The position numbers and the translations under genes were made by a program. Positions 22,989 to 32,318 of a stretch of DNA of 64,000 nt are shown one piece after another. Origin of the DNA: CAWINH01 sp963837425 (lineage in GTDB: Bacteria; Chloroflexota; Limnocylindria; QHBO01). The stretch's first letter is position 1. Each line of letters begins with the position of its first letter. Location of the stretch: assembly GCA_963837425.1 (NCBI GenBank), contig CAWINH010000002.1:186001-250000 (forward strand). Reading direction: 5' to 3'. Below the pieces are notes generated by a model, which saw only the letters and a program-made list of their open reading frames with translations, was not told where the DNA came from and ran no database searches.

Positions 22989-23995
22989 CAACCACCGTTC
23001 CGCCCACGACGGGCGACATCGAAACGACCTCGACCGATACCCGACACCGGAAGCTCGCGATCATCGGCTCCGGCCCCGCCGGGCTGACCGCGGCGATCTA
23101 TGGCGCGCGGGCCAACCTCGAGCCGATGCTGTTCGCGGGCAACACGCCGCTCGGACAGCTGATGATCACCTCCGACGTCGAGAACTACCCCGGCTTCCCG
23201 GGCGGCATCCTGGGCCCCGAGCTGATGGACCTGTTCCGCGACCAGGCGACGCGGTTCGGGACGACGATGATCGAGAAGGACGTCACCCGCGTCGACTTCT
23301 CGAGTCGGCCCTTCAGGATGTGGGTCGGGGACGACGAGTACACCGCCGATGCGGTGATCGTCGCGACCGGCGCATCCGCACTGTGGCTGGGGCTGCCCAG
23401 CGAGGAGGAATTCCGCGGTCGTGGGGTGAGCGCCTGTGCCACCTGCGACGGCTTCTTCTTCCGCGACCGGGAGATCGCGGTGGTCGGTGGCGGAGACACC
23501 GCGCTCGAGGAGGCGCTCTTCCTCACGAAGTTCGCCTCGAAGGTCACCATGCTCGTCCGGCGCGACGAGTTCCGCGGGAGCAAGATCATGCAGGATCGGG
23601 CCTTCGCCCACCCGAAGATCGACGTCCGCTGGAACGCCTCCGTGGAGGAGGTCCGCGGCGACATGACGGTGCAGGAACTCGCCATCAAGGACACGGCGAG
23701 CGGCGAGACCTCGACGCTGTCGGTCCAGGGCCTGTTCATCGCGATCGGCTACAAGCCGAACACCGACCTGTTCAAGGGGCAGCTGGAGCTCGACCCGCAG
23801 GGCTACTGCAAGACCTCCGACGAGGGGGAGACGGCCACGAACATCGAGGGCGTCTTCGTGGCCGGCGACGTCCACGACCACAAGTACCGACAGGCGGTCA
23901 CCGCGGCGGGCGAGGGCTGCAAGGCCGCGATCGACGCCGAGCGCTGGCTCGCGTCGGTGGGCGATATCGAGGCGGCGACAGCCACGAACTGGTAG
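22985..23995 (+). CDS. trxB: Thioredoxin reductase (NADPH)
   Basis: The 336-residue flavoprotein has FAD-binding IIGSGPAGLTAAIYGARA, the redox-active CATCDGFFF near residue 150, an NADPH-binding VVGGGDTALEEALFL and the C-terminal FAD motif GVFVAGDVHDHKYRQAVTA. It reduces thioredoxin with NADPH. A 20-residue N-terminal extension (Thr/Pro-rich) precedes the Rossmann fold. The ATG overlaps the stop of the CcdA gene. Confidence 0.95.
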   Translation: MTTTVPPTTGDIETTSTDTRHRKLAIIGSGPAGLTAAIYGARANLEPMLFAGNTPLGQLMITSDVENYPGFPGGILGPELMDLFRDQATRFGTTMIEKDVTRVDFSSRPFRMWVGDDEYTADAVIVATGASALWLGLPSEEEFRGRGVSACATCDGFFFRDREIAVVGGGDTALEEALFLTKFASKVTMLVRRDEFRGSKIMQDRAFAHPKIDVRWNASVEEVRGDMTVQELAIKDTASGETSTLSVQGLFIAIGYKPNTDLFKGQLELDPQGYCKTSDEGETATNIEGVFVAGDVHDHKYRQAVTAAGEGCKAAIDAERWLASVGDIEAATATNW

Positions 23996-24010
23996 CCGAT
24001 CCGGAGGCCA

Positions 24011-24062
24011 CGTACGAGCGTCGGGGCCGGAATGCCCAGGCAGCGTACGAGCGTCGGGGCCG
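24011..24062 (+). repeat. 19-bp direct repeat, two copies 33 bp apart
   Basis: CGTACGAGCGTCGGGGCCG occurs identically at 24011-24029 and 24044-24062, just after trxB. The rest of the 200-bp gap up to 24201 shows no gene or clear terminator. Both flanking genes end here (convergent). Confidence 0.6.
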
Positions 24063-24201
24063 TGTGCGGCCAGCGGGCACATCGGACATCGAATCGTCGA
24101 AATCGGCCCACGAAAGGCCCGGATGCGCGCCCTGCGCGACAGCTGGGCAGTCCAGGCCTTCCCGATGGCCGATGCGTGCGCCCGGCGAACGCCGGCGCCA
24201 G

Positions 24202-25128
24202 CTAAGCGCCGCGCGGCTCGTCGGCGGGCTCGTCCGCGAGGAGCTGAGCGGCGAGGTCGGGAGTGACGCCTTGGCTCCCGGCATCGCTGAGGTGCTGCAA
24301 CGTCGTGCGCCAGCGGGCGTCCGCCGCGAAGGCGATCCGCAGCTCGGCGCGACCGGCCGCGACGTCACCGCCGGTCGCCAGCTCGAGCCCGCGCCAGAAG
24401 ACGAGCTCGTACGCGTCCGGCGCCATCGCCCGCGCCTGCGCGTAGCGCTCCGCGACGGTGACGCCGGCCTTCGCCGCGTCGCCCTCCTCATCGGTGAGGT
24501 TGTAGGCCAGCTGCATGGTGACGATCCGCCGCAGCTCGGGGACCGGGTCGGGGTGGTCCTCGATCCGCATGTCGAGCAGACGCCCGCGCCAGGCTGCAGG
24601 CTGGGGCTCCGCGTCAACGACCTTGATCGCCGCCGACTGGCGTCCGCGGACGTCGCCGCCCTCCCGCTCGGCCGCCTCGAGCGCGCGGAGCAGTCGCTCG
24701 ACGAGGGGCTCGCCGGCGGCCAGCGCATCCGTGTAGGCCGCGGCCATCGCCGGCCAGCAGGTATTGGCCGCCAGCAGGTTGCCCTGGACGGTGAACCCGT
24801 CGCCAACGAGGTGGCCGGCGGCGGGAATCGTCCCCGTACCGGTGTGCGCCGCCGCTCGCCCCGAGGCGTCCACGATCCCCACCTGGCGAACCTGGGGATC
24901 GGTGTCGCTTGCGAGCAGCGCAGCCAGCGTCTCCGAAGCGGAACGGCCGGCGCGGAGCAGCTCGATGCCGATCGGCCCAAACGAGACGTTCACCGATGCC
25001 TGGGTCGCAATCGCTCCCACCCCGGCCTCCAGCCACGGCACGACCGGCCCAACCCCCAGGAAGTGGGACTGGACGGCGACCCCGAAGCGACCGGTCTGCG
25101 GGTCGCGGGCGACGATCGAGTAGGTCAT
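24202..25128 (-). CDS. DUF1028-family Ntn-hydrolase-like protein
   Basis: The 308-residue protein starts TYSIVARDPQTGRFGVAVQSHF, the signature of DUF1028, and continues GVGAIATQASVN and LAANTCWPAM. The first about 220 residues match the family; the remaining 80 are a helical C-terminal addition. DUF1028 members have an Ntn-hydrolase-like fold and poorly known function, possibly amide or peptide hydrolysis. The start overlaps the stop of the GDPD gene (ATGA). Confidence 0.85.
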   Translation of the reverse strand: MTYSIVARDPQTGRFGVAVQSHFLGVGPVVPWLEAGVGAIATQASVNVSFGPIGIELLRAGRSASETLAALLASDTDPQVRQVGIVDASGRAAAHTGTGTIPAAGHLVGDGFTVQGNLLAANTCWPAMAAAYTDALAAGEPLVERLLRALEAAEREGGDVRGRQSAAIKVVDAEPQPAAWRGRLLDMRIEDHPDPVPELRRIVTMQLAYNLTDEEGDAAKAGVTVAERYAQARAMAPDAYELVFWRGLELATGGDVAAGRAELRIAFAADARWRTTLQHLSDAGSQGVTPDLAAQLLADEPADEPRGA

Positions 25129-25907
25129 GCCCCACCCTCAGTGCCGGGTCCGTGTGCGGCGGGGGGTCCGAGCGCGGCGCGCGCCACATCGGGCAGGTCG
25201 GTCACGAAGCCCCATAACCCGTATGCCGCAAGGTGCTTCATCCGATCCGGATCGTTGACCACGTAGCAGCCGACCTGGCGGCCATAGGCGAGGGCCTGGG
25301 CCAGGGCCGGCGCCGGATCCAGGCCCAGGTCCCCCTCCCAGGGGTGGACACCCGCGTGCCCGTGCTCGGTCGCGTAGACGAGCCCGCGCTCGAACGAGTC
25401 GTACGGCACCAGGAGCAGGCCGGTGGGAATCTCCGGCGCCAGCTCGTGCGCGAGATCGATCGCCCGCTCCTCGAAGCTGATCAGGGTCAGGCCGCCCGCG
25501 CGCTGGACGGCCGAGTCGCGCAGGGCGGCCACCGTCGCCTCCACGGCCTCGATGGCCTTGAGCTCCACGACCAGGCCCGTCCCCGCCGGCAGCCAGGCGA
25601 CGACCTCGGGCAGGGTCGGGATTCGCATCCGCTTGCCGGCAAACGGCTCCGACCCGTCCGCGGCGGTGAACTTCGCCGCCGCGTTCGCGCGCCGGATCTC
25701 CTTGAGCGTCAGGTCGCGGATCGCACCGGTGCGGTCGGTCGTGCGCTCGAGGGTCTCGTCGTGGATCACCGCCAGCTTGCCGTCCGCGGTGAGGTGGACG
25801 TCGAGCTCGATCGCATCGACGCCCATCTCCACCGCCAGCCGGTACGAGTCCATCGTGTTCTCGGGCGCGCGACCCGCCGCGCCGCGGTGGCCGACCACCA
25901 GCGTCAT
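25125..25907 (-). CDS. Glycerophosphodiester phosphodiesterase
   Basis: The 260-residue TIM-barrel enzyme has the complete motif set: GHRGAAGRAPENTMDSY, the acidic pair in IELDVHLTADG and the second histidine in VIHDETLERTT. VVELKAIE contributes the further metal-site residue. It releases glycerol 3-phosphate from glycerophosphodiesters using a divalent metal. No signal peptide is present, so it acts in the cytoplasm. It overlaps both neighbours by four bases. Confidence 0.93.
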   Translation of the reverse strand: MTLVVGHRGAAGRAPENTMDSYRLAVEMGVDAIELDVHLTADGKLAVIHDETLERTTDRTGAIRDLTLKEIRRANAAAKFTAADGSEPFAGKRMRIPTLPEVVAWLPAGTGLVVELKAIEAVEATVAALRDSAVQRAGGLTLISFEERAIDLAHELAPEIPTGLLLVPYDSFERGLVYATEHGHAGVHPWEGDLGLDPAPALAQALAYGRQVGCYVVNDPDRMKHLAAYGLWGFVTDLPDVARAALGPPAAHGPGTEGGA

Positions 25908-27262
25908 TCAGGCACCTCCCCGGGTGGCACGATGGCCGGCTCCAGCGGCGCGGCCGCATCACGCTCGCCGGGCACCGCGGGTGCCGCCGGCACGCGGCGG
26001 ATGATGAGGAGCCCAATGACCATCAGCACCAGCAGGGAAAGGATCGCGACCTGGTAGGCGCCGCGTCCGAGCGGCCCGAGCAGAACGTTCACGAGGATCC
26101 CGTAGCTCAGCGGGCCGACGACCGCGGAGAGCTTCCCGACGAGGCCGTACAGCCCGAAGAACTCCCCGACCCGGTCCGGCGGGGAAAGGCGCAGCATGTA
26201 GACCCGGTCCGACGTCCAGACCCCGCCGAGCCCCGACCCGAGCAGGACTCCGCCGGCGATGAACGTGTACGGGTTCAGCACGCTGCCGACCACCAGCAGG
26301 CCGATGCACCACGAACCGAGGATCACGAGCAGGGTGCGCTTCGGGCCCCAGGCCTCGACCGCGCGCCCCCACAGCACGCTGGCGATGACCGCCACGACGG
26401 TGAGCAGCAGGAGCATGAGGTTCGCCTGGCTCTTGCTCATCCCGATCGCCTCGGTGGCGAAGACGGCCATGACCACGATCGCGGTGTTCACCGGGTCCGT
26501 GTAGAAGAAGCGACCGAGCAGGAAGCGGAGCAGGCCTGGGATCTCGCGTGCGTGGCGCAGGGTCGTCACGACCTGGCCCCACGAGGCGGCGGCATCGGCC
26601 AGGTGGAAGTCGCCGGAGCCGGCCGACGTCTCCTTGAGGGTGAGGAAGATCGGCACCGCGAAGATCGAGAAGAGGATGGCCACCATCAGGAAGGTGAGGC
26701 TCGACGAACCGGCGTCGGTCAGCAGGATGAGGCCCGCGATCAGGATCGTGCCCAGGTAGCCGACGCCAACCCCGATGCCAGACATCCGGCCGCGGGCCTC
26801 GGGTCGCGCGATGTCCGGGAGCGTGGCGTCGTAGTAGATGAGGGCCGCCTGGTACGCGAAGTTCGAGATCGCGAACAGGCCCAGGCCGAGCAGGGCGATG
26901 AAGGCACCGGTGCCGGACGCCGCCACGAGCGCGATGGCCGCCGAGCCGATGATGCACATGGAGGTGAAGAAGAGGAGGTAGCGGAGGCGCCGGCCGGTGC
27001 GATCGCTCATCGCGCCGAGGACCGGCGAGACGGCGGCGTTCAGCCCCACGCTCACCGCGGTCGCGACCCCGAGCCAGAACTGGCCTGGACCCTTGCCGAG
27101 CTGGTCCACCGACCACAGCCCGATCGCGTAGCTCACCACCCCGTAGCTGTAGATCGTGTTCGCGAAGTCGTAGAGCGCCCACGAGACGCCATCGGTCGAG
27201 CTGCCGCTGCGGACCAGCGAGCCGATGCCCCGCCACCAGGTGGCGGGCGCCAGGGCGGTCAC
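25904..27262 (-). CDS. MFS transporter of the UMF1/Atg22-like family
   Basis: The protein has about 452 residues and 12 helices. It starts near the UMF1 signature DGVSWALYDFANTIYSYGVV and has a SDRTGRRLRYLLFF loop. Relatives are often placed next to phosphodiester or phospholipid genes, but substrates are unknown. The GTG at 27262 was chosen because the longer frame has no plausible start. A TATCAT at 27293-27298 gives a leader of about 24 bases. Confidence 0.85.
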   Translation of the reverse strand: MTALAPATWWRGIGSLVRSGSSTDGVSWALYDFANTIYSYGVVSYAIGLWSVDQLGKGPGQFWLGVATAVSVGLNAAVSPVLGAMSDRTGRRLRYLLFFTSMCIIGSAAIALVAASGTGAFIALLGLGLFAISNFAYQAALIYYDATLPDIARPEARGRMSGIGVGVGYLGTILIAGLILLTDAGSSSLTFLMVAILFSIFAVPIFLTLKETSAGSGDFHLADAAASWGQVVTTLRHAREIPGLLRFLLGRFFYTDPVNTAIVVMAVFATEAIGMSKSQANLMLLLLTVVAVIASVLWGRAVEAWGPKRTLLVILGSWCIGLLVVGSVLNPYTFIAGGVLLGSGLGGVWTSDRVYMLRLSPPDRVGEFFGLYGLVGKLSAVVGPLSYGILVNVLLGPLGRGAYQVAILSLLVLMVIGLLIIRRVPAAPAVPGERDAAAPLEPAIVPPGEVPE

Positions 27263-27292
27263 GAACCGGGACCAATGCGACTCACGGCCCGG

Positions 27293-27298
27293 ATGATA
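27293..27298 (-). promoter_or_regulatory. -10 box TATCAT of the UMF1/GDPD/DUF1028 operon
   Basis: TATCAT lies about 30 bases upstream of the GTG at 27262, divergent from the MMPL promoter at 27340. Confidence 0.45.
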
Positions 27299-27339
27299 GG
27301 GGCCACGCTCGCCGCGGCGCGAGGTCCGAGCGCAAGCGG

Positions 27340-27345
27340 TAGGCT
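27340..27345 (+). promoter_or_regulatory. -10 box TAGGCT, leaderless start at 27354
   Basis: TAGGCT is followed by 8 bases and the ATG of the MMPL gene. Confidence 0.5.
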
Positions 27346-27353
27346 GACGCAGC

Positions 27354-29870
27354 ATGCGCAACCGCCTGACCACGATTCTGCTCGGCCTCGTTGGGCTCGG
27401 CATCCCGGCCGCCATGGCCTGGTTCCTGCACCGGGAGGCCGCCGAGGCCGAACGGTCGCCGGCGCTCCCCGGCCCGCGAGGCGGGGCGGCCGACGCCGAG
27501 CCCCCGCCGCCCGGCCCGGATCGCGTCCGCGAGCCGCATCCGACCGGCATGTTCGCCGCGCTTGGGCGCTTCGACTATCGGTTCCGGCGGTGGCTGCCGC
27601 TCGCCGGCCTCCTCCTGGTCCTCGGCGTCAGCGCCTGGTCGGCGGTGGCCGGTGGGCAGCTGATCCAGGGCGGCTGGGTGATCGACGGGTCGCAGGAGCA
27701 ACAGTACGCAGCGCTCGTCGCGGATCGCTTCGGTCCGCAGGACACGACGATGCTCGTCGTCTACCGCGACCCGGCGGGGAATGCCGCGTCGCCCGAATTC
27801 CAGTCAACGGTCCGCGACAGCCTGGCGGCGGTGGCGAGTGACCCGGTCGTCGACAAGGTCCAGACCTACGCCGATGCGCCCGTCGCCACCCTCCTCTCGA
27901 ACGACGGCAGCATGACGATGGCGGTCGTCTCCCTGAACAAGGGCGACGAGGCGGCGGTCGCCGACGCCGGACGGCTCGCCGACGACGTGAAGCGCCCCGC
28001 CGGGGTCGACGTCTACGTCACCGGCGTGCCGCAGGTCTATCACGAGTACAACCAGAAGATCGAGTCCGACCTCGTCCGCGCTGAGACGATCTCGCTGCCG
28101 ATCGCGCTCCTCATCCTGCTGGCCGTGTTCGGCACGGTCGTCGCCTCGGTCCTCCCGATGGTGATTGCCGGGCTGGCGCTGATCACGGTGTTCGGCGTCG
28201 TCAGCCTGCTGGCCGGGGTGACCCAGATGAGCATCTTCGTGAACAACCTGTCGACGATGATCGGCCTGGCGCTGGCCATCGACTACTCGCTGTTCATGGT
28301 CAGCCGATACCGCGAGGAGCTGCGCCATCACTCGGTGGAGATCGCCGTGGAGCGGATGATGGGCAGCGTCGGGAAGGCGGTCGCCGTGTCGGGGATCGCG
28401 GTCGCCATTGGCCTCTCGTCGCTCACCGTCTTCGGCGCCGCCGCGCTGCGCTCGATGGGGATCGCAGGGATCGTGACCGTCACCTCGACCCTCGTCTTCG
28501 CCCTCACCGTGCTGCCCGCGCTGCTCGCGCTCCTCGGCCCGAGGGTGAACCGGCTGCGCGTCCCGCTGCCGGCATTCCTGCGTCGCGTCGAGAGCGACCC
28601 GGCGGTGGCGGACCGGCGGCAGGGTCACGGCGCGTGGTCGTGGATCGCGGCGCGCGTCATGCGCCGCCCGTTCCTGATCGGGCTGCCGGCGCTCGCGCTG
28701 CTGCTCGTGGCGGGATCGCCGTTCCTGTCCATCAGCCTGGGGACCGGCCAGAACCTCGCCGACCTGCCGCCGATGCCGGCGCGAACCGGGTTCCAGATCA
28801 TCGTGGACGAGTTCCCCGGCGGCGAGAGCGACCCGATCACGGTTGCCGTCACCTGGCCCGGCGACGACCTTGCACAGGAGGTGCCGGCCGCGCGCCTGAC
28901 GGCGCTCGGGTCGTACGTCGATCGGCTCCGTAGCCTGCCGCACGTGGATGACGTGGAGAGCGTCCTGACCCCGCCGCCCGGGATTCCGGCCGACACGTAT
29001 CGGCAGCTGCTCGCGACGCCCGCCGGTCAGCGACCCGCCCAGGTGGCCGGACAGCTCGGCGCGTACGTCGCGCAGTGGGTCGGCGGCGACACGACGAAGG
29101 TGCGCGTCTTCACGAGCCTGCTGCCCGACTCGAAGGACGGCCGCGACCTCGTGGCTGCCGTCCGCGCCGTTCCACCCCCGGGCGGCGCAGGAGTGCTGAC
29201 CGGCGGGCTGCCGTCCCGATCGGCGGACTTCATGAGCTCGTTCCTGGGATCCGCGCCAATCGCGATCCTCATCGTCGTGCTCGTGACCGGTGGCGTCCTG
29301 TTCCTGACGTTCGGATCGGTCCTCCTGCCGCTGAAGGCCGTGCTCATGAGCCTGATCAGCATCAGCGCCAGCTTCGGGGCGCTGGTCTGGATCTTCCAGG
29401 AGGGCCACCTCTCCGGCGTGCTCGGCTTCGATCCGTCCGGTGCTCTCGGTGCGTGGCTGCCGATCATCATGTTCGCGATCCTCTTCGGCCTGTCGATGGA
29501 CTACGAGGTCCTGCTCCTGTCGCGGATCCGCGAGCGCTGGCTGACGACCGGCGACAACACGCGGGCCGTGGCCGAGGGCCTGGGGCTCACCGGCGGGATC
29601 ATCACCGGTGCGGCGCTGATCATGGTCGTCGTCTTCGCTTCCTTCGCCCTGTCGAGCATCACCTTCATCAAGGCCCTGGGGCTGACCCAGGCGCTCGCAG
29701 TGCTCATCGACGCGACCGTCGTTCGCGGGCTGCTGGTGCCAGCCTTCATGCGGGTCATGGGTCGCGCAAACTGGTGGGCGCCGCGATGGCTGCAGCGCGC
29801 GATCTCGGTCTTCGGCCTGTACGAGGGTCCGGGCCAGCCCGACGCCGCTCGGGGTTCCGCGACCGCCTGA
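27354..29870 (+). CDS. MMPL/RND-family transporter with N-terminal extension
   Basis: The 838-residue membrane protein has two MMPL repeats. The first has LALAIDYSLFMVSRYREEL and the second FGLSMDYEVLLLSRIRERW, each with the proton-relay Asp-Tyr of the family, and large extracytoplasmic loops follow helices 1 and 7. A normal MMPL start (MFAALGRFDYRFRRW) lies only at about residue 66. It is preceded by an extra hydrophobic helix (ILLGLVGLGIPAAMAWFLHR) and a Pro/Glu-rich linker. Family members export lipids or hydrophobic compounds. Confidence 0.9.
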   Translation: MRNRLTTILLGLVGLGIPAAMAWFLHREAAEAERSPALPGPRGGAADAEPPPPGPDRVREPHPTGMFAALGRFDYRFRRWLPLAGLLLVLGVSAWSAVAGGQLIQGGWVIDGSQEQQYAALVADRFGPQDTTMLVVYRDPAGNAASPEFQSTVRDSLAAVASDPVVDKVQTYADAPVATLLSNDGSMTMAVVSLNKGDEAAVADAGRLADDVKRPAGVDVYVTGVPQVYHEYNQKIESDLVRAETISLPIALLILLAVFGTVVASVLPMVIAGLALITVFGVVSLLAGVTQMSIFVNNLSTMIGLALAIDYSLFMVSRYREELRHHSVEIAVERMMGSVGKAVAVSGIAVAIGLSSLTVFGAAALRSMGIAGIVTVTSTLVFALTVLPALLALLGPRVNRLRVPLPAFLRRVESDPAVADRRQGHGAWSWIAARVMRRPFLIGLPALALLLVAGSPFLSISLGTGQNLADLPPMPARTGFQIIVDEFPGGESDPITVAVTWPGDDLAQEVPAARLTALGSYVDRLRSLPHVDDVESVLTPPPGIPADTYRQLLATPAGQRPAQVAGQLGAYVAQWVGGDTTKVRVFTSLLPDSKDGRDLVAAVRAVPPPGGAGVLTGGLPSRSADFMSSFLGSAPIAILIVVLVTGGVLFLTFGSVLLPLKAVLMSLISISASFGALVWIFQEGHLSGVLGFDPSGALGAWLPIIMFAILFGLSMDYEVLLLSRIRERWLTTGDNTRAVAEGLGLTGGIITGAALIMVVVFASFALSSITFIKALGLTQALAVLIDATVVRGLLVPAFMRVMGRANWWAPRWLQRAISVFGLYEGPGQPDAARGSATA

Positions 29871-30046
29871 GCTCGCCGCGGAGCCCGTGCCTGGGCGGGG
29901 CCTCTGCACGCGCGGCGCTTCTGCTCGCGCGCCGACTCTCCATCCGCTCCTGCCCGGAGCGCTATCCGGGTGCGAGCCGCTGAGATGCCTGATTTGGCGC
30001 CGACGCCGAGCTCGACCGGCTCCCGACTGACTCGGATCGGTCGCGC

Positions 30047-30087
30047 GGAGCCGGATACGGTGCCGCTCAGGCGCGGTTGACCAGTCA
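30047..30087 (+). repeat. Diverged copy of the GGATAGCGTGCC repeat
   Basis: GGAGCCGGATACGGTGCC followed by GCGCGGTTGACCAGTCA aligns to the copies at 1852 and 1912 with about 30 of 40 bases conserved. The end TGACCAGTCA is itself a short palindrome. Confidence 0.55.
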
Positions 30088-30165
30088 GGACGGCGGCCCA
30101 TGGGGCCGGGGGCCCACAGCGGCGCTCGAATGCGCTGGGGCCACGACTGCACGGCCGCGCCGCGC

Positions 30166-30171
30166 TACGCT
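30166..30171 (+). promoter_or_regulatory. -10 box TACGCT, leaderless start at 30178
   Basis: TACGCT is followed by 6 bases and the GTG at 30178. Confidence 0.5.
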
Positions 30172-30177
30172 GCAAGC

Positions 30178-30468
30178 GTGACGAACCGCCGGGAGCAGCT
30201 CCATCGGCTCACCGAGCGCTGGCGCACCCGCCACGACCTTGGCCGCGGGGGCCGGCCGCGCCCCGCCGCGTCCCCCGAGCGCGAGCGGCAGGCGGCGACC
30301 GCCTTTCCGTTCCACGAGATGAGCCCGACCGCGTACGCGGACGCCTACGGCAACGCGATGGCCGGGTTCACCTACGACGACGAGCGCTATGCCGATGCCG
30401 ACCTCGACGCCTGGCTCACCGAGCTCGGACGGCTGCTCCGCGAGCGGGGGACGATTCGCGGTGGCTGA
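30178..30468 (+). CDS. Small hypothetical protein coupled to a metallopeptidase
   Basis: The protein has 96 residues, with a basic N-terminal half rich in Arg (RRGG-type) and an acidic, Tyr-rich C-terminal half (TYDDERYADADLDAWL). It has no membrane segment and no known motif. The stop lies 8 bases inside the metallopeptidase gene, so the two are translationally coupled and may act together. Confidence 0.6.
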   Translation: MTNRREQLHRLTERWRTRHDLGRGGRPRPAASPERERQAATAFPFHEMSPTAYADAYGNAMAGFTYDDERYADADLDAWLTELGRLLRERGTIRGG

Positions 30469-31087
30469 CGCGCCCGCCTGGGCTCGAGAGCTCGTGCGCG
30501 CAACCTGCGCCGATGCGGGCATCGCGGAGCCTCGGCTGCGCTGGAACCTCCGGCATCGGCCCACCTCGTCGGGGGTGACCCGCCAGCAGGACGGCACAGT
30601 CACGCTGAACGCCGGAACCGACGCCGACGATCAGCGCCTGACGCTCCTCCATGAGCTCGCGCACTGGCTCGCTCCCGCCCCGCGCCGCCGGCGCGGCCGG
30701 GCCACCCACCACGACGCGGCGTTCTACGCGCTTGCCTTTCGCCTGTACGTCCGGGACGGGATTCCGCCGGCCCTTGCCCTCGCCGGCGAGGCGGCGCGCT
30801 ACCCGAGCTCGCTGCGGCACGCCCGGGCGCTGCGCGTTCCCGGTGCGGACGATGCGTGGCGAGAGCGCCGCGCCGAGCTGCGGTCTCGGGCGGTCCGACG
30901 GCTCCCGCTGCGGGTCCTCGTGGCGGAGCATCGGGTGCGGCTGGTGCGCGACGGCCGCTGGACACGCTGCGCCGTGTGCGGCGTCCGCGTCGTCGGCCCG
31001 GTCCTGCGGCGGCTGCGCCGTCGCGGAGGCAGCCACGTCCTCCTGTCCCGCGAGCCGCACAACGCCGATTCGATGGGGCTAGCCTAG
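30461..31087 (+). CDS. SprT-like zinc metallopeptidase with C-terminal zinc ribbon
   Basis: The 208-residue protein has a zincin active site in LLHELAHWL near residue 63 with a further HHDAAFYALAF segment about 20 residues later. RCAVCGVRVVG near the C-terminus provides a CxxC that may belong to a metal ribbon, although no second CxxC is visible. The layout resembles SprT or IrrE/M78 peptidases. Its target is unknown. The start is GTG overlapping the previous gene. Confidence 0.7.
   Translation: MADAPAWARELVRATCADAGIAEPRLRWNLRHRPTSSGVTRQQDGTVTLNAGTDADDQRLTLLHELAHWLAPAPRRRRGRATHHDAAFYALAFRLYVRDGIPPALALAGEAARYPSSLRHARALRVPGADDAWRERRAELRSRAVRRLPLRVLVAEHRVRLVRDGRWTRCAVCGVRVVGPVLRRLRRRGGSHVLLSREPHNADSMGLA
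31080..31085 (+). promoter_or_regulatory. -10 box TAGCCT before the CoA-transferase gene
   Basis: TAGCCT overlaps the end of the metallopeptidase frame and lies 8 bases before ATG 31094. AGGAG is also present between them, so both leaderless and SD starts are possible. Confidence 0.4.
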
Positions 31088-31093
31088 GAGCCG

Positions 31094-32288
31094 ATGTCGA
31101 CCGAGGGCCTGCCGCTGCACGGAATCCGCGTCCTCGACTGCGCCCGGGTCTATGCCGGACCAATCGCGACGATGATCCTCGCGGACCTCGGTGCGGAGGT
31201 CTGGAAGCTCGAGCCACCCGACGGCGACGAGACGCGCGGCTGGGGACCGCCGTACTGGCACGATCCTTCCGAGGGCCTCTCCGCCTACTTCGCCACCGTG
31301 AACCGCAACAAGCGAGCGATCGCCGTCGACCTCAAGACCGATGCCGGCCGCGCCTTGCTCGACCGGCTGGCAGGAGCGAGCGGACGTGCTCTTCCACAAC
31401 TTCCGTCCCGCGACCGCGGCTCGCCTTGGCCTCGATTCGGAGCGGCTCCGAGCGCGTCATGAGCACCTCGTGGTCGCGCACATCGGCGGCTTTCCGGGTG
31501 GTGGCGTCGAGGCCGAGCGGCCGGCGTACGACCTCGTGGCCCAGGCGGTGAGCGGGTTGATGGCGGTGACCGGCGAGCCGGACGGGATGCCAATGAAGGT
31601 GGGCGTAGCGCTGCTGGACCTGGCCGCCGGGCTGCAGGCCGCCATCGGGGCGCTCGCCGGCCTGCTCGGTCGTGAGCGGGGCCGGCCGGGGTCCGCGGCG
31701 CACGTATCGGTCAGCCTCGTCGAGGCCGGCGTCACGAGCCTCACGAACGTACTGGCCAACCTCCTCGCCTCCGGCGATGAGCCGCGGCGGTGGGGGACCG
31801 CGCACCCCGACATCGTGCCGTACCAGGTCTTCGCCGTGCGGGACGGGTACGTGGTGGTGGCCGTCGGCAACGACGCGCAGTTCAGCCGGCTGCTGGCGGT
31901 GCTCGGGCTCGACGCGGACCCGCGCTACGCGACGAATCCGCTGCGACTCGAGAACCGCGAGACGCTCACCCCGCTCCTCGCCTCGCGGATCGCGGAGCTG
32001 GGGCGTGACGAGCTCGTCGCCGCGCTCGACGGGTCCGACGTGCCGGCCGGGCCCGTGCACCTCGTCAGCGAGGCGCTCGCCGAGATGGAGCGCGTCCACG
32101 ACGGAAAGTGGCTCGAGCAGCTGGAGGGGATCAGCCTGGCGCCGAACCCGATCCTCCTCGATGAGCGGCGCCTGCCACTGCGGATGGCTCCGCCGCGCCA
32201 CGGGCAGCACACCGACGAGATCCTCGCCGAGATCGGCGTGGATCCGGCCGAGATCGCCCGCCTGCGTGCCGAAGGGGTGGTCGCCTAG
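31094..32288 (+). CDS. CaiB/BaiF-type (class III) CoA-transferase, frame broken near 31370
   Basis: The two parts together give a protein of about 397 residues. The first part (31094 to about 31370) has the class III start LPLHGIRVLDCARVYAGP, LADLGAEVWKLEPP and NRNKRAIAVDLKTDAG. The second part continues in another frame with ADVLFHNFRPATAARLGLD, which is where family members continue. One base has been lost or gained near 31370. The gene would move CoA between carboxylic acids; the catalytic aspartate is expected in AYDLVAQAVSG. The substrate is unknown. A sequencing error is as likely as a mutation. Confidence 0.8.
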
Positions 32289-32318
32289 CCCGGGGCGCGG
32301 CGCTCCGCCCTTGCCCGG

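Larger units (their letters stand above)
29871..30177. other. Intergenic stretch with a diverged repeat copy
   Basis: No gene was recognised. The stretch contains a third copy of the 1847-1951 repeat at 30047-30087 and a CGGAGCGCTATCCGG segment near 29956 that loosely resembles the reverse complement of its core. Confidence 0.45.

Noticed and set aside
29871..30177. Insertion sequence remnant
   Set aside because: No transposase fragment or terminal inverted repeats were found, only a diverged short repeat.
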